From: Paulinella micropora
Lineage: Eukaryota; Cercozoa; Imbricatea; Euglyphida
Reading direction: 5' to 3'
DNA: 64,000 nucleotides
NCBI GenBank assembly: GCA_009731375.1
Contig: BJOX01000191.1
Coordinates: 44,181-108,180, forward strand
Under the pieces are notes generated by a model, which saw nothing but the letters and a program-made list of their open reading frames with translations, did no database searches and was not told the DNA's origin. Every line of letters starts with the position of its first letter. Position 1 is the stretch's first letter. The translations under genes and the position numbers were made by a program. Below, in pieces: positions 1 to 27,545 of the stretch.

Positions 1-452
<452 letters not shown>

Positions 453-453
453 C

Positions 454-13156
<12,703 letters not shown>

Positions 13157-13160
13157 GGAA

Positions 13161-13394
13161 CTATATATATATATATTTATATATATATATATATATATTT
13201 ATTTATTTATTTATTTATTTATACAAATATATATTATTATACAAAATCTACGATAGGCCTGATCGTGCCTTTTGCCTTTTTGTCCCGATACGATATATAT
13301 ATCACATAAAACAAGCAAATAAAAATTTCTAACTTGGATAAACACACTACACACGCGCAAACACTCAGAGCAAAGTATGTGTGTGTGTGTGTGA

Positions 13395-13477
<83 letters not shown>

Positions 13478-13496
13478 TGAGTGTGTGTGTGTGTGT

Positions 13497-13543
<47 letters not shown>

Positions 13544-13582
13544 AAGAGAAAGAAAGAGAGAGTGAGAAGAGAGAGAGTACAG
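13161..13582. other. AT, ATTT, GT and GA repeats with a short unique part
   Basis: AT/ATTT run to 13235, about 140 bp of unique DNA (13236-13377), then GT and GA runs. This is the likely upstream region of the BTB gene. No promoter motif can be separated from the AT repeats. Confidence 0.6.
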
Positions 13583-14013
13583 CTTTGGGATTGAACGAAG
13601 TGGCTGCTGAAGCCTTGCAGGACAGCAAGACTAGCCAAAGTACTAGCCAACCTAAACACGAATGTATAGGAGAAAAGTTGAGAGGGTTGAGGAGGAGGTT
13701 CAACAGGTGAAGCCGCACAGAAGACGAAGAAAATTGATAGACCTAGAATCCCAGTCACACAAGTCATCCCTAGTACTTCTCGTGGCAGTGAACGAGTCTC
13801 CTGGAACAACACATGGACTAATATTGCAGCAGAGAAATGCAGATCTTGCCCGTATCACTGGCGGCGTTTTGGCATATTACTGCCGACCAGTCTACACTGG
13901 CAAAAAACCCGACGGTTCTTGTCGATGAGAAAGAGAGAAAAATCGTCGAAGAGGAAGAAGAAACAAAAGACTCTGCAAGCTCCAAACCAAGACGATTCCA
14001 CCATGAGTCTTGA
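13583..14013 (+). CDS. Possible terminal exons of an unknown plus-strand gene
   Basis: Two exons join in phase: 13583-13706 (acceptor GTACAG, donor AACAG|GTGAAG) and 13830-14013 (acceptor ATATTGCAG, stop TGA at 14011). The 123-bp intron has CTAAT upstream of its acceptor. The first exon reads LGLNEVAAEALQDSKTSQST and ends in a basic stretch (LRGLRRRFN). The second reads ITADQSTLAKNPTVLVDEKE followed by an acidic run of glutamates. No family recognised. A polypurine tract before the first acceptor and the lack of an identifiable 5' part make this uncertain; it could also be a transposon remnant. Confidence 0.4.
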
Positions 14014-14073
14014 CCAGAAGGATATTAGTACTGATATTACCACTGATATTGATATGAGTGGTGNNNNNNNNNN

Positions 14074-17000
14074 CCAACGCTTTGTCAGGACACCAAACAG
14101 ACATAGCAGCAACAGCAACAGCAGGGGCAGATGGGGGCTGTGAAATGCATGAAGAGCCAGATGCGAGGGTGTTAGCTGAAGAGAAGAACTCGGAGACACT
14201 ACGCTGCGCTCCCGAACCCCTCTCTCTAGCCAAGACGTCCACACTGCGCGGACGACCGCGCCGCGCAACATCAACGTCACTTGGGGGAGAGGGTGGGACA
14301 GAAGCTGATGGAACCTCAGTGAGGTCAATCACCTCCTCGCCCCCATCCTCCACCCCAAGCTCCTCCCTTTTACCCTCCCTAGCAGACCAACACTCAGACA
14401 CATATGATCCAAACAACACATCCAACTTTGGAGGGGGACGCAACGCTGTAACCCCTAACAACGCAGCAAGCCTAAAAATACTGCGGAAGCGCGACTTCCC
14501 CTGAAAAAACTTACAAAACAAACGTGATTGATCCTCAGGCGACATATCATCCCAACCCCGCCGCACAGGGCCCTCCCGCTCCCGCCCAAGCAACACATCC
14601 TCAACCACAACCTCACCGCCTACGACCTCACCACCCTCCTCACTCCCTCCATCCCCATCAGCATCCCCCACACCCATGCCACCGAGCCTCTGCATACTCA
14701 GCAACAGCTGCTTACGTCTCACCTCATGCATGGGGCAATCCCATAAGAAGTGCGCAAGGGACTCATTGACATCATCAAGACAACAGAAGCAGTGAGGGGA
14801 CATGCCACTGACCAACTTGCTGCGGTACAACCGAAGTCGGTTGTTGCAGCTGAGCAACCTTCTCCGAAGCAGATTATAATGCGCATCATCAAGGGCTACC
14901 CATCTTGGGAACTCCTTAGTTCCAAAGACTTGTCTTAGGATGACTCGCAGGCCATCAGTAAGATCGCTGCCTGCCTCTCGCTTATCCTGCATCAGTTGCT
15001 GCACCATCTTGACGTCCTGCTGAAGGGCCCACTTGTCCACAGTCGAACTCCAACCCTCGAGGTCCTTCTCTAAGCTATTTAGAAGCTCCTGAAGCCCTTG
15101 TTGGAGATCCATTGATTTACTGATAGCGCCTTCGGCCTCCGCAGTCCAGACGGATTTGACTTGAGATGCGATGACAGGGAATCGCTCCTCCGGTAGAACA
15201 TGCAGCCGTCCATAGAACTTCAGTTGCGCCGCCAGTCGCAAACGCTCCGCACTTAAAGAGCGCGCCAGGAAGAGTGTAATCCACTTGCTTGTCTTAGGGC
15301 TGATGCCGAGAATCATCCGCATGGGGCGCAGCATTGCTGCCTCCAGCTTGGTGAGCTGCAATACGGGGGCACTCCAGACATCGAAGGCGTACTTCGGCTC
15401 CCACAAGTTGATTCCAGCACATGAGACGATACCTAGCTTGTATCTCACCTGCACACCACAAAGAGTACCAACCTGCGGTGGCGACTTCAGTGACACGTAG
15501 CCCGCAGGGCCTGCTCCTTCCACTTCAGGTCGTCGGTGATAACCACTCCCAGGTACTTGTACTGACTGGTGACACAAAGCTTCTGGCCGCGGAACCACAC
15601 CACGGGCTCACCTTGCTCCCTGATNNNNNNNNNNCTGATACTTGGTCGTTTCGCCTTGCTCGACGTGTAAATGGGCATGATTTCCGTCTTGCCGGGCTTC
15701 AAGTTGACTTCCAGCCGGTAATCTTCCGCGAACTTGGCCACAACATTGACCATCTTCTGGAGCTCGGTGCGACTGTGAGCGATGAGGGCCACGTCGTCCG
15801 CGTAGAGAAGTGCCTTGATGTCGTTCAGCCGCTTCATATCCGTGATCTTGAGGGCACTCGCCAGCCGATCACACAGCTCATCCATAAAGACGTTGAAGAG
15901 TGTGGGAGAGAGAGGGGACCCCTGTTGGACGCCTACACCCTCCAGTACTTCGGGGGTGAGTGCTCCATCAACTAGCACTTGCGACGAAGTCTGCTCGTAG
16001 CACCTGCGTAGCGTGCGCCAGAACTTGCCCCTTACACCCAGCTTCCAGAGCCTCTCAAATAGGCCATCTCTCCAAACAGACGGGAAAGCCTTGCGTAGAT
16101 CGACGAACAGGACATACGACTCCCGCTTCTGCTGCTGACGCCCCTTCAACCTCTGCCAAAGGGTAAAGACCTGATCCGTAGTGCGACGCCCCGGGCGGAA
16201 GCCTCCCTGCTCTGGACGTAGCTTATCCGGGCCATCCACGAAGAGCGTTAGACGAGTAGCTAATAAGGACAGATACAGCTTACCAAGGCAACTAATAATC
16301 GAGATATCCCTCCAGTTGTCAGGATCCGTAGGATCCCCACCCTTGGGGATATTGACGATGATTCCCTTGCCCCAAGCTTTTGGAGTCCTCTCGGCTTCTC
16401 GAATCCAGTTGAAGTACTGCGTTAAGTAGCCATTGATGTAGGCGCCGCCATACTTGAGCATCTCGTTCTTCACTTTGTCCTCGCCACAAGCTTTGTGGTT
16501 ATTCAGGGCACGTTGCCTTGCAAGGACCTCCTCTTGCGTGAACGGCTTGTCCAGCTCTTCGCAAGTGTCTTCACCTACTTCGTGCTCCTTCATAGCCCGG
16601 GCCACCTCATCTCTGAAGCGATCGTTCCAGTGGAACTGCCGCTTAGCTTCGGCTTCCTCCCACTCCAGCGAGCCTGCTTCTGCACAGCACTCCACCACAA
16701 CAGCCGCACTTGCCGGATTTTCCCGTGGCTTCACCGAATTTCTCCAAAATTCCTCCCACCGAGCGACCTTTTCCAGCAGCGTACACGCCAGTGAGCCATC
16801 CTCCCTTTGCACCGGCGCGGAGACCTTCGTTCTGCGTGCCGCCAAGCCGCTTCGCGAGTAGCCAAAAGCGCTTTGAGGATTGCTCGCGTTGACATTTGAC
16901 CGCTTCTTCCTGCACTTGCTTGAAGGAGGCGGACTTCTTGGCCCGAGTTGCCTTCCGAATTTGCTTGCGGAGCCGTAGCCAATTCAGACGGGCTTCCGCA

Positions 17001-19124
17001 TTCGATTCATCCCTCCTGTATGCTGCGTAGGCCTCCCGGCGCTGCTGAATGAGCTCCTTTAGCTCCCCGTCGAACCAATTGTTGGTGAAACGGGGTCGTA
17101 TACATCTGGAGCCAAGGACCCGGTGCGCCGCCATTCGGAAGGACTGCGCCACTCGCTCGGTGACGTCATCTACCACCCGTTGGCTGTCGGCACCACCCGA
17201 TAGGTCAAGCTCAGGCAGCTGATGCACTCCAAGCTTCTGTAGGCAATCCTGGAATACGTCATCGAACTTGTCGCGTAGATAAACCAGCGTTTGCTTCGCA
17301 GCGTGATCATTACCCGAGACACCAGCACCAATAAGATTATCAACACGAAAGGACCTGTAAGGTTTCGCAGCCCGCTTTGGTCGGCGCTGGCCGCTCCACG
17401 TCAGTTCGGCCCATACTGCCTTGTGGTCCGTATCAAGATCATCTTCGCATACTCCGAACTTTGCTCCAGATGCCAAGCCAGGCGACGCGCAGATGTAATC
17501 GAGAAGGTGCTTGCCTGCGCCCATGCTGCGCTGCTCACGCCGGGACCACCAGTAGGACCCTTCCACTGGGCACGAGAAGCCGCTCAGATTTCGCAGGCCC
17601 GTAGCAACGAGGACAGCCGCGAGTCTCTTGCCATTCTCCCAACGTACCGGTGCTCCCTTTTCATCGACCTCCCCGTGCTGACCGACGATGCCCTCCTCTT
17701 TTCGGCTGCATGCCGGCCCGAGCTTCGCGTTGGCATCCGCCACCGTGACCACAAGACCTTTGGCTCCAAAAAAAGCTATAGCTGCCTGCCAGGCCGCATA
17801 CGCCTCTGACGACTCTTCTTCCTGCGTTTCCTGGGGAAAGTAGCCGTTGCCCACATAGATATCCTGAGCGCCGGTAACACCCGAGGCGATACGCAGCCAC
17901 ACTTGCTGCCGGTGGTCGACGGGGGCTGACACCAGGTTGCAATACGGACCAAGGAAGTTAGCCACCGCGAATAGAACCCCACCCTTGCAGCGATTTTTCT
18001 CGCTAACCGCAGGTTTTCCAAAAATCCGGAATCCATCCAGGCTGCATTTGGAAAGTAGCTTCTTGCCCATACGGTGCTCCTGAGCCCCGATGACTAGCCA
18101 GCCCTTGTGCTTGCAGAATGATGCCCATTCCGCCGTGCCTACGTTGTCGTATCCCGTTTTACCCTGCCAGTTGTGACTCGCGACGAGTAGCTTGAAGCCG
18201 GTATCGAACTGCTTGGAGCGGTGCTTCTTGGCTCGTTTCCGGACCCGACGGCCGCGCTTGGCTTCCGCCCTCGTGCTGCCCCCCTCTGCAGGTGCTTGCG
18301 CAGGTTGGTCCCCCACTGCACTGGCCGCCGAATGCAGGGGCACCACATGCACATCAACACACTCAGACACACACTCAGGTGCATCGACAGCCAATTCCGA
18401 AAACACCACCTGCACATCATCAACACATTCTTCATGCAGAGGCAAGACGCGATATCCCGTCGCAGCTTCCTCCTTCCGGACTGCCGCTTCCCCACGCAGA
18501 TGGATGCGAATAAGCCTGCTGACACGTTCCCTGTCCCTGAACCTGCGCCCAAGGGCCACATTGACCCCTCTGCTGAAGAATTTGAGATGTTTAAGTTGCT
18601 GCAACGCCGTCTGCCTGCTGTCATCGTCCTCGTAGACCAGCTCCAGGTGACGAGACATTCGCTGGCCTTGCCACTCCATTACCGGGACCACGAGACCAAG
18701 ACCGCTCATTTTGGAGGCGATCTCCTGTAGATTGGCGCGTTCTGAGAGCCCCCAGACAATCAGCTTACGCCCGTCCTTGTCGTACCGATCTACCCGCCGG
18801 TACCGTCGAGACGGCGGTGCCATCTGCCATATAGCGCCGCTCGCCTTATGTTGAAGCGCCGACCCGTGTGCCAGGTTTGGAGGAAGGATGAGGCGCAGCT
18901 AAGATAGCCTCTCCACGTGGTTCAGGAATTCCGTCATATACGCGAGCCCTCATCCTCCCATCCTGGGACATCGGGCCAGAGCCCGTCGAAGAGGCATTCC
19001 CACGGGGATTGTCCAGGTCTTCGGCGATTCTACCTTGTCCCATAAGGGCCACAGTGGTAGCTCCGTGCTTCGCGTATTTGTAATCCATTGAGAGTAGTAG
19101 ACGGCCAATGTCGCTGGCCATCAC
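14074..19124 (-). pseudogene. LINE ORF of copy 1, frameshifted
   Basis: Same protein as the intact copy, with endonuclease motifs (GAQEHRM, DANAKLG, DTDHKAV) and reverse transcriptase with YADD. Compared with copy 2 it lacks 2 nt near 16850 (GGCGGCACG against GGCGGGGCACG) and 2 nt near 15498 (CTACGTGTC against CTACGCGTGTC); each shifts the frame. It also lacks one codon near 18010. The reading is therefore split into three blocks (19124-16643, 16845-15487 and about 15598-14074) and the copy cannot make a full protein. Confidence 0.88.
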
Positions 19125-19701
19125 CGCCGCGCCTCTTTACGCCGAGGAAAGCGCCCGCCCATGCAAATAGCATCGGCGGTATCTGCAACACACACTACAC
19201 GCATTTCCGCCGGTGTCACTGGACGCTGCCGCGTCGCTTCGTGCCCTTGGGCGCCCGCCAGCACCCCCAGCGTCACCAGAACCTGCCTCACGCACTACAC
19301 ACACTCTCCATCGCATCGCCAACGCCTCTACTCTCATGCCTTATGGACTTTCAGCTGCTCCTAACAATACACATCATGAGGTACGGGTGTCCCCGAGTGG
19401 AGCCAGATCGGACGGCGTGCCGCTGAAACCCTTCCCCCACGTGGGTATAGAAGGCGCGAACCTAGCGGTACCTATAGGGTCTTACAGACATGTATAGTAA
19501 TCCCAGTCGAAGCTGCTCAGTTAGAAATGCAACGGTGAAGGGTGTGAATGCATGGTTCAAGGCACGGCAACGCAGCAAGGCACTGGCAAGGCATTGGGAC
19601 CGACTGAAGCCCCTCTCCAACGTGCGCGTCATCATGTATTCCAGTTAGGCAACCCCGAAGAAGCGAAGATAGGGAGGGAGGAGACAAAACCCAGATAGGA
19701 T

Positions 19702-19789
19702 GAAGATTGGATTAACATGAAGCCGAAATGGAGCCGAGTTGGAACATGTCAACTCGGCCCCATCTCGGCTCAATGTGAATCCTATCTTC
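19702..19789 (-). promoter_or_regulatory. LINE 5'-leader hairpin, copy 1
   Basis: Two arms of about 41 bp pair around a short loop, as in the other copy at 54109-54196. One arm reads GAAGATTGGATTAACATGAA and the other is its imperfect complement. Confidence 0.7.
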
Positions 19790-20115
19790 AACCCATCTCG
19801 GTACTGTTTCCTCCGAATGCTCACCTCAACAAGATCACCAAACCGGAACTGGAAGCCCCCAGGCATTTACTCGGCAGGAAATTCGGCGAAAATGGGCTAC
19901 CAGGAAACCAGACCCAAACCAACAGCCAAGAAAAACGAGCCAACCAACAATCCAACAGACAACCCCACAACCTGCCCGGCCGAACCCCTACCGAGTACAT
20001 GCCCAGTTGAGAGTTGCGCATATCCCGGTGACCGCCCTCCCGAAGCGGTCACCTTCGTGGGGAGAGGCCCGACCACCTCCTCTTCCCATGGAGTGCCATC
20101 TTGTGCACCCCTCCA

Positions 20116-20380
<265 letters not shown>

Positions 20381-20620
20381 GTGCTTCCCAGTCAATGGCG
20401 AATGCAATTCTGCACATGTGCCTCCATCGTCTCACCCGCGAGGGGAGTACGAAGATTTGACGATAGCTCTACTGACACCCCCGAAGGGCAGCTCCAAGCC
20501 TTCCAGACAGACCAATACTTTCAAAGAAAATATCCTTTGAAAATACTGGCACCGCCGGGAATCGAACTGGCGACAGGTCCCAGAGGGTAGACCTTAACCA
20601 CTGGGCTATCGCGGTGCCAC

Positions 20621-20622
<2 letters not shown>
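20381..20622 (-). mobile_element. tRNA-derived SINE, full length
   Basis: Read on the minus strand it starts TGGCACCGCGATAGCCCAGT. The first 8 bases pair perfectly with CGGTGCCA at the end of a tRNA-like head of about 72 nt. The head has an A-box-like TAGCCCAGTGG and a B-box-like GTTCGATTCC. A body of about 150 bp ends in GGGAAGCAC before (TAT)n. Confidence 0.85.
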
Positions 20623-20660
<38 letters not shown>

Positions 20661-20662
<2 letters not shown>

Positions 20663-20710
20663 GGCTTCCTCAGACTATAGCATCAGATCCAGATCCTGGA
20701 CATGTGCCTC

Positions 20711-20713
<3 letters not shown>
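20661..20713 (-). mobile_element. 53-bp LINE 3'-end fragment
   Basis: Reverse complement matches the last 53 bp of the intact LINE (from ATGGAGGCACATG through the stop TAG to GAGGAAGCCTA), inside (ATT)n. It looks like an extremely 5'-truncated insertion and shows where the LINE 3' end lies. Confidence 0.85.
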
Positions 20714-20792
<79 letters not shown>

Positions 20793-20814
20793 AATAATAC
20801 TAATAATAATAATG

Positions 20815-20847
<33 letters not shown>

Positions 20848-20855
20848 TAAATGAA

Positions 20856-20895
<40 letters not shown>

Positions 20896-20905
20896 GTAAT
20901 AATAC
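20714..20905. repeat. (ATT)n array
   Basis: AAT trinucleotide array between the LINE fragment and the next repeat. Confidence 0.95.
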
Positions 20906-20914
20906 AGCCCAATG

Positions 20915-21136
20915 GCCTCAAGGCGTTAAACTGTGACGCCAACTCATAACCCTTTGGTGGTAGATGCTGGGGAGGAGGGTCGTTGCGCGCGTAAAAGATC
21001 TTAAACTCCGCATATGCTGGTTGATAGCCCAGGACCCAGCAGACACCAGATTGTTATGGGTGGGGTTTCGAGGCAGCTCTAGCAACCGCGCTTGGTGTAT
21101 GCACTTGCACATTCGGTGACGTCTTGCAAGAGGTTG
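20915..21136. repeat. Interspersed repeat D, copy 1
   Basis: About 220 bp in an (ATT)n array, cut by an N gap. Its right part (from TGGGGTTTCGAGGCAGCTCT to GTCTTGCAAGAGGTTG) recurs at 60206-60283. No coding capacity. Confidence 0.75.
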
Positions 21137-21260
21137 NNNNNNNNNNNNNNNNNNNNNNNNNNNNNNNNNNNNNNNNNNNNNNNNNNNNNNNNNNNNNNNN
21201 NNNNNNNNNNNNNNNNNNNNNNNNNNNNNNNNNNNNNNNNNNNNNNNNNNNNNNNNNNNN

Positions 21261-21593
21261 CCAGATGGTAGACCTTAACCACTGGGCTATCGCGGTGCCA
21301 CTAATAACAGTAATAAAAATAATAATAATAATAATAATAATAGTGCTTCTCTGCCAATGGCATGCGCCTCCATCGTCTCACCCGTGAGGGGAGTACGAAG
21401 AATTGACGATAAGCTCTAATGACACCCCCGCAAGGGCAGTTCCAACACTTCCAGACGGACCGGTATGTTCAATGAAAATACTGGTCCAGACGGAGCGGTA
21501 TGTTCAATGAAAATACTGGTGGCACCGACGGGAATCGAACTGGCGACAGGGCCCAGATGGTAGAACTTGACCACTGGGCTATCACGGTGTCCA
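21261..21593 (-). mobile_element. Two SINE copies, one partial
   Basis: A tRNA-like head after the gap (about 21261-21301), then a second SINE (21342-21593). The latter carries a duplicated segment of about 36 bp around CGGTATGTTCAATGAAAATA, also seen in the copy at 23901. Confidence 0.82.
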
Positions 21594-21594
21594 C

Positions 21595-21659
<65 letters not shown>

Positions 21660-21681
21660 GATGACGATAATAATAATAATA

Positions 21682-21725
<44 letters not shown>

Positions 21726-21816
21726 TAATAATAATAATAATAATGATGATGATGATGATCATAATAATGATTATGATGATGATGATAATAATAATAATAA
21801 TAATAATTAATAATTA

Positions 21817-21904
<88 letters not shown>
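21594..21904. repeat. (AAT)n, (GAT)n and (ATT)n arrays
   Basis: Trinucleotide arrays with a strand switch at about 21808-21832 (AAT to ATT). Confidence 0.95.
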
Positions 21905-21905
<1 letters not shown>

Positions 21906-21950
21906 TAGGGAGTACATAGGCCATCGGTCCCTTTCCATGGGCTGATTGTA
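21905..21950. repeat. Interspersed repeat B, partial
   Basis: TAGGGAGTACATAGGCCATC through to the N gap at 21951 matches in reverse one end of the repeat at 37028-37195. Confidence 0.75.
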
Positions 21951-22186
21951 NNNNNNNNNNNNNNNNNNNNNNNNNNNNNNNNNNNNNNNNNNNNNNNNNN
22001 NNNNNNNNNNNNNNNNNNNNNNNNNNNNNNNNNNNNNNNNNNNNNNNNNNNNNNNNNNNNNNNNNNNNNNNNNNNNNNNNNNNNNNNNNNNNNNNNNNNN
22101 NNNNNNNNNNNNNNNNNNNNNNNNNNNNNNNNNNNNNNNNNNNNNNNNNNNNNNNNNNNNNNNNNNNNNNNNNNNNNNNNNNNNNN

Positions 22187-22225
<39 letters not shown>

Positions 22226-23539
22226 CTCGGGCTGGGGTTCCCGGGGGGAGGGCCCCGCGGACCCCCTTTCCCGTCGAAAGGGTACGTTCAATTGCCGGAG
22301 GTACCAGCAGAACGCAAGTGTAAGCTCTGGTGGCACAAAAACCTAAAATCTCTGGTTTTGTGCCACCCGCCACCACAACTTTTTTATCTCCGAAGAGAGC
22401 GCACCAAGAGGTGTCGGGTACACCAAACATCAGCCTCAAACTCCCTCAGGTGTGCACAAACGGCGCCTGGTGGCGCAAAAACCTCAATTTTCCGGTGTGT
22501 AGGCCACCCGGCGGCGCAATATTTTTTATATTTTCGAAGAGAGCTCATCAAGAAGTGTCAGATACACCAAATATCAGCCGCTAACTCCCTCTGGTGTGCG
22601 CAAACGGCGCGTGGTGTGTGGGTGCCACCCGCGACCAAAACGTGTACGTACAATCGCCGGGCTGGCGTTCCCGGGGGAGGGCGCCCCCGGACCCCGCCTG
22701 CCCCGTCGACAGGGTACGTTCAAGTACCGGAGGGCGCCTGGTGGCACAAGACCTCATTTTTCTGGTGTGGGTGCCACCCGCGACCAGAACGGGTACGTAG
22801 AAATGCCGGGCTGGGGTTCCCGGGGGGAGGGCCCCCCGGAACCCCCCTGCCCCGTCGACAGGGTACGTTCAATCGCCGGAGGCAACGGCAAGTACAGCTA
22901 AATAACAAGGAAATTTGGCATTCAGGACACTCCCTAATGGAAATATTTGCGTGACTTCCAAAAAAATTATACCAGCATCAACATCGAGTCTGGCGCTAGC
23001 AACCCTGCCAATATGAGCTCCCAACTCCTCCTGCTTCGCACAAACCATGATTTATAGGGATGGGGGGTGCAAAAAAAGGCCAAAAAACAAGGAAATTTGG
23101 CCTTCGGGACACTTCCCTAACGCAAATATTTGCGTGAATTCCAAAAAAACTATATCAACATCAAGATCGAGTCTGAGACTAGCCACCCTGTCAATATGAG
23201 CTCCCAAATCCTCCTGGTTCCCACAAACCATGATTTATAGGGATGGGAGGTGCAAAAATAGGCCAAAAAAACAAGGAAATTTGGCATTCAGGACACTCCC
23301 CTGAAGCAAATATTTGCGTGAATTCCAGGAAAATTATACCAGCATCAAGATCGAGTCTGGGGCTAACCACTCTGCAAATATGAGCTCCGAACTCCTCCTC
23401 GCCCCGACAAAGCATGATTTATTCCGACAGGGGTGCGGAAATGGTGGGGGGCTGGGTGGGTGGGTGGGGGTGGGGTACACAATTTCCATTTTCCCCCTCC
23501 CCCCAAACCCCCCACCCCCTTGACCAACACCTTTCAGGG

Positions 23540-23540
<1 letters not shown>
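22187..23540. repeat. Composite repeat: poly-C, GTACGTTCAAT modules and ~182-bp tandem units
   Basis: After a run of about 36 C next to the gap, modules with GTACGTTCAATTGCCGG bracket G/C-rich cores (22220-22890). Then three tandem units of about 182-184 bp follow, beginning near 22906, 23088 and 23272 with ACAAGGAAATTTGGC. Related blocks lie at 39000-40020, 51964-52331 and 61035-61270. No conserved frame. Confidence 0.82.
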
Positions 23541-23900
<360 letters not shown>

Positions 23901-24170
23901 TGGACACCGTGATAGCCCAGTGGTCAAGTTCTACCATCTGGGCCCTGTCGCCAGTTCGATTCCCGTCGGTGCCACCAGTATTTTCATTGAACATACCGGT
24001 CTGTCTGGACCAGTATTTTCATTGAACATACCGGCCCGTCTGGAAGTGTTGGAACTGCCCTTGCGGGGGTGTCATTAGAGCTTATCGTCAATTCTTCGTA
24101 CTCCCCTCACGGGTGAGACGATGGAGGCGCATGTGCAGAAATGCATCAGCCATTGACAGAGAAGCACTAT
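23901..24170 (+). mobile_element. tRNA-derived SINE, plus orientation
   Basis: Begins GGACACCGTGATAGCCCAGT, with the B-box-like GTTCGATTCC. It carries the duplicated segment (CCAGTATTTTCATTGAACAT twice) and ends GACAGAGAAGCAC before (TAT)n. Confidence 0.85.
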
Positions 24171-24208
24171 TATTATTATTATTATCATCATCATCATTAT
24201 TATTGTCA

Positions 24209-24273
<65 letters not shown>

Positions 24274-24286
24274 GTTATTATTATTA

Positions 24287-24362
<76 letters not shown>

Positions 24363-24410
24363 GATTATTATCATAACTTTTCATCACTATTATTTTTATC
24401 ATCATCATCA

Positions 24411-24450
<40 letters not shown>

Positions 24451-24461
24451 CATCATCATCA

Positions 24462-24535
<74 letters not shown>
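24171..24535. repeat. (ATT)n/(ATC)n array
   Basis: Long tail-like trinucleotide array after the SINE. Confidence 0.95.
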
Positions 24536-24559
24536 CAAATGGATGCAATCTATCACATG

Positions 24560-24975
24560 TATGCATGTATGTACATATGTATGTATGTATGTATGTACGT
24601 ATGCACAGCATACAGACCTGAAGGAGTCTTGCAGTGATAATGGAAATCCTACTGTACACACAAGGACAAAATATCAATATACATACATGCATACATACAT
24701 ACATACATACATACATGCATGCGTACATACATACATACATACATACATACATACATACATTACATACATACATACATACATACATTACGTACATACATAC
24801 ATACATACATACATACATACATACATACACACATACATGCAAACATACGTTCGTACGTGCGTACGTACGAACGTACGCACGCACGCACGTACGTACGCAC
24901 GCACGCACGCACGCACGCACGCACGTACATACATACATACATACATACATACATACATACATACATACATAATCA
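24560..24975. repeat. (ATGT)n and (ACAT)n arrays with ACGT runs
   Basis: Tetranucleotide repeats around the candidate exon at 24618-24651; ACGT/ACGC units at about 24848-24925. Confidence 0.93.
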
Positions 24976-25021
24976 CTTACAACGTTTCAGGCGGCCAGAT
25001 GGTCTGACCTTGATGTCCCGG
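24618..25021 (-). CDS. Two candidate exons of an unknown minus-strand gene
   Basis: Exon 25021-24981 (41 bp, donor ACGTT|GTAAGT) and exon 24651-24618 (34 bp, acceptor GTGTACAG, donor CTTCAG|GTCTGT) stand out from ATAC/ATGT repeats. Together they are 75 bp and stay open in two frames; one, phase 0 at both ends, reads TIWPPETFRISIITARLLQ. Neither frame matches a family I know. A further segment at about 25790-25850 with acceptor CCAATCAG could be upstream. Confidence 0.35.
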
Positions 25022-25194
25022 CTTCATAGTAATAATAAATAGTAGGAAACATAAGAATGATGATAATAATAGTACAAAGTATAGTAACCATGATAGTAAT
25101 TATAATTGTAGAAAAATAAGTTATCACAATGGGAAATACGAGAATAATGATACTAGTAATGATAACGTTACGTATGTGCGTATGTGTGCTATGC

Positions 25195-25227
25195 ATGTGT
25201 GTGTTTGTGTGTTTGTATGTGTGTGTG

Positions 25228-25270
<43 letters not shown>

Positions 25271-25480
25271 GAAGAAGAAGAAGGAGAAGGAGAAGAAGAA
25301 GAAGAAGAAGAAGAAGAAGAAGAAGAAGAAGAAGAAGAAGAAGAAGAAGAAGACGAAGACGAAGAACAAGAAGAAGAACAAGAAGAAGAACAAGAAGAAG
25401 AACAAGAAGAAGAACAAGAAGAAGAACAAGAAGAAGAACAAGAAGAAGAAGAAGAAGAAGAGATAGAGATAGATAGAGAG
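25195..25480. repeat. GT, GA and (GAA)n runs
   Basis: Dinucleotide runs followed by a GAA/GAACAA array. Confidence 0.95.
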
Positions 25481-25576
25481 AGAGAGAAGAGAGAGAGAGA
25501 GACGAGAGAGAAAGAGAGAGAGAGAGAGAGAGGAGAAGAGAAACGAAACTTGAGTTCCCTTGAGAGAGAGAGGGAA

Positions 25577-25618
<42 letters not shown>

Positions 25619-25850
25619 AGAGAAACAAAGGGGGAATGCCATTTTGTTGACTCTTGAGTTCCCTTGAGAGAGAGAGAGAAAGAGAGAGAAGAGAGAGAGA
25701 GAGAGGAGAAGAGAAACAAAGGGAAAATGGCATTTTGTTGCCTCTTGAGTTCCCTTGAGAGAGAGAGAGAGGAGAGAGGAAGAGAAACAATGGGGAAATG
25801 ACATTTTGTTGACTCTTGACTTCCCTTGAGCTCCTCCTTTGACATGGTCC
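25481..25850. repeat. (GA)n with three or four copies of a ~65-bp unit
   Basis: Units containing GGCATTTTGTTGACTCTTGA and GTTCCCTTGAG then (GA)n recur at about 25540, 25620, 25715 and 25785. The pattern resembles the exon-edge duplications elsewhere, but the parent exon is not certain. Confidence 0.75.
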
Positions 25851-25859
25851 GTCTGCCTG

Positions 25860-27545
<1,686 letters not shown>

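Larger units (their letters stand above)
14074..20116 (-). mobile_element. Non-LTR retrotransposon (LINE) copy 1, degenerate
   Basis: Reverse-oriented relative of the element at 53781-59893, aligned along its whole length from the 5' end at 20116, which abuts an (ATT)n array. Its 3' end runs into an N gap at 14064-14073, so the terminal codons and tail are missing. It keeps the 5'-leader hairpin (19702-19789). A second gap lies at 15625-15634. Confidence 0.93.

Noticed and set aside
23901-23980. tRNA gene
   Set aside because: The A- and B-box-like head continues into a conserved non-tRNA body and (TAT)n tail, is present in many copies, and has imperfect D and anticodon stems: a SINE, not a tRNA gene.
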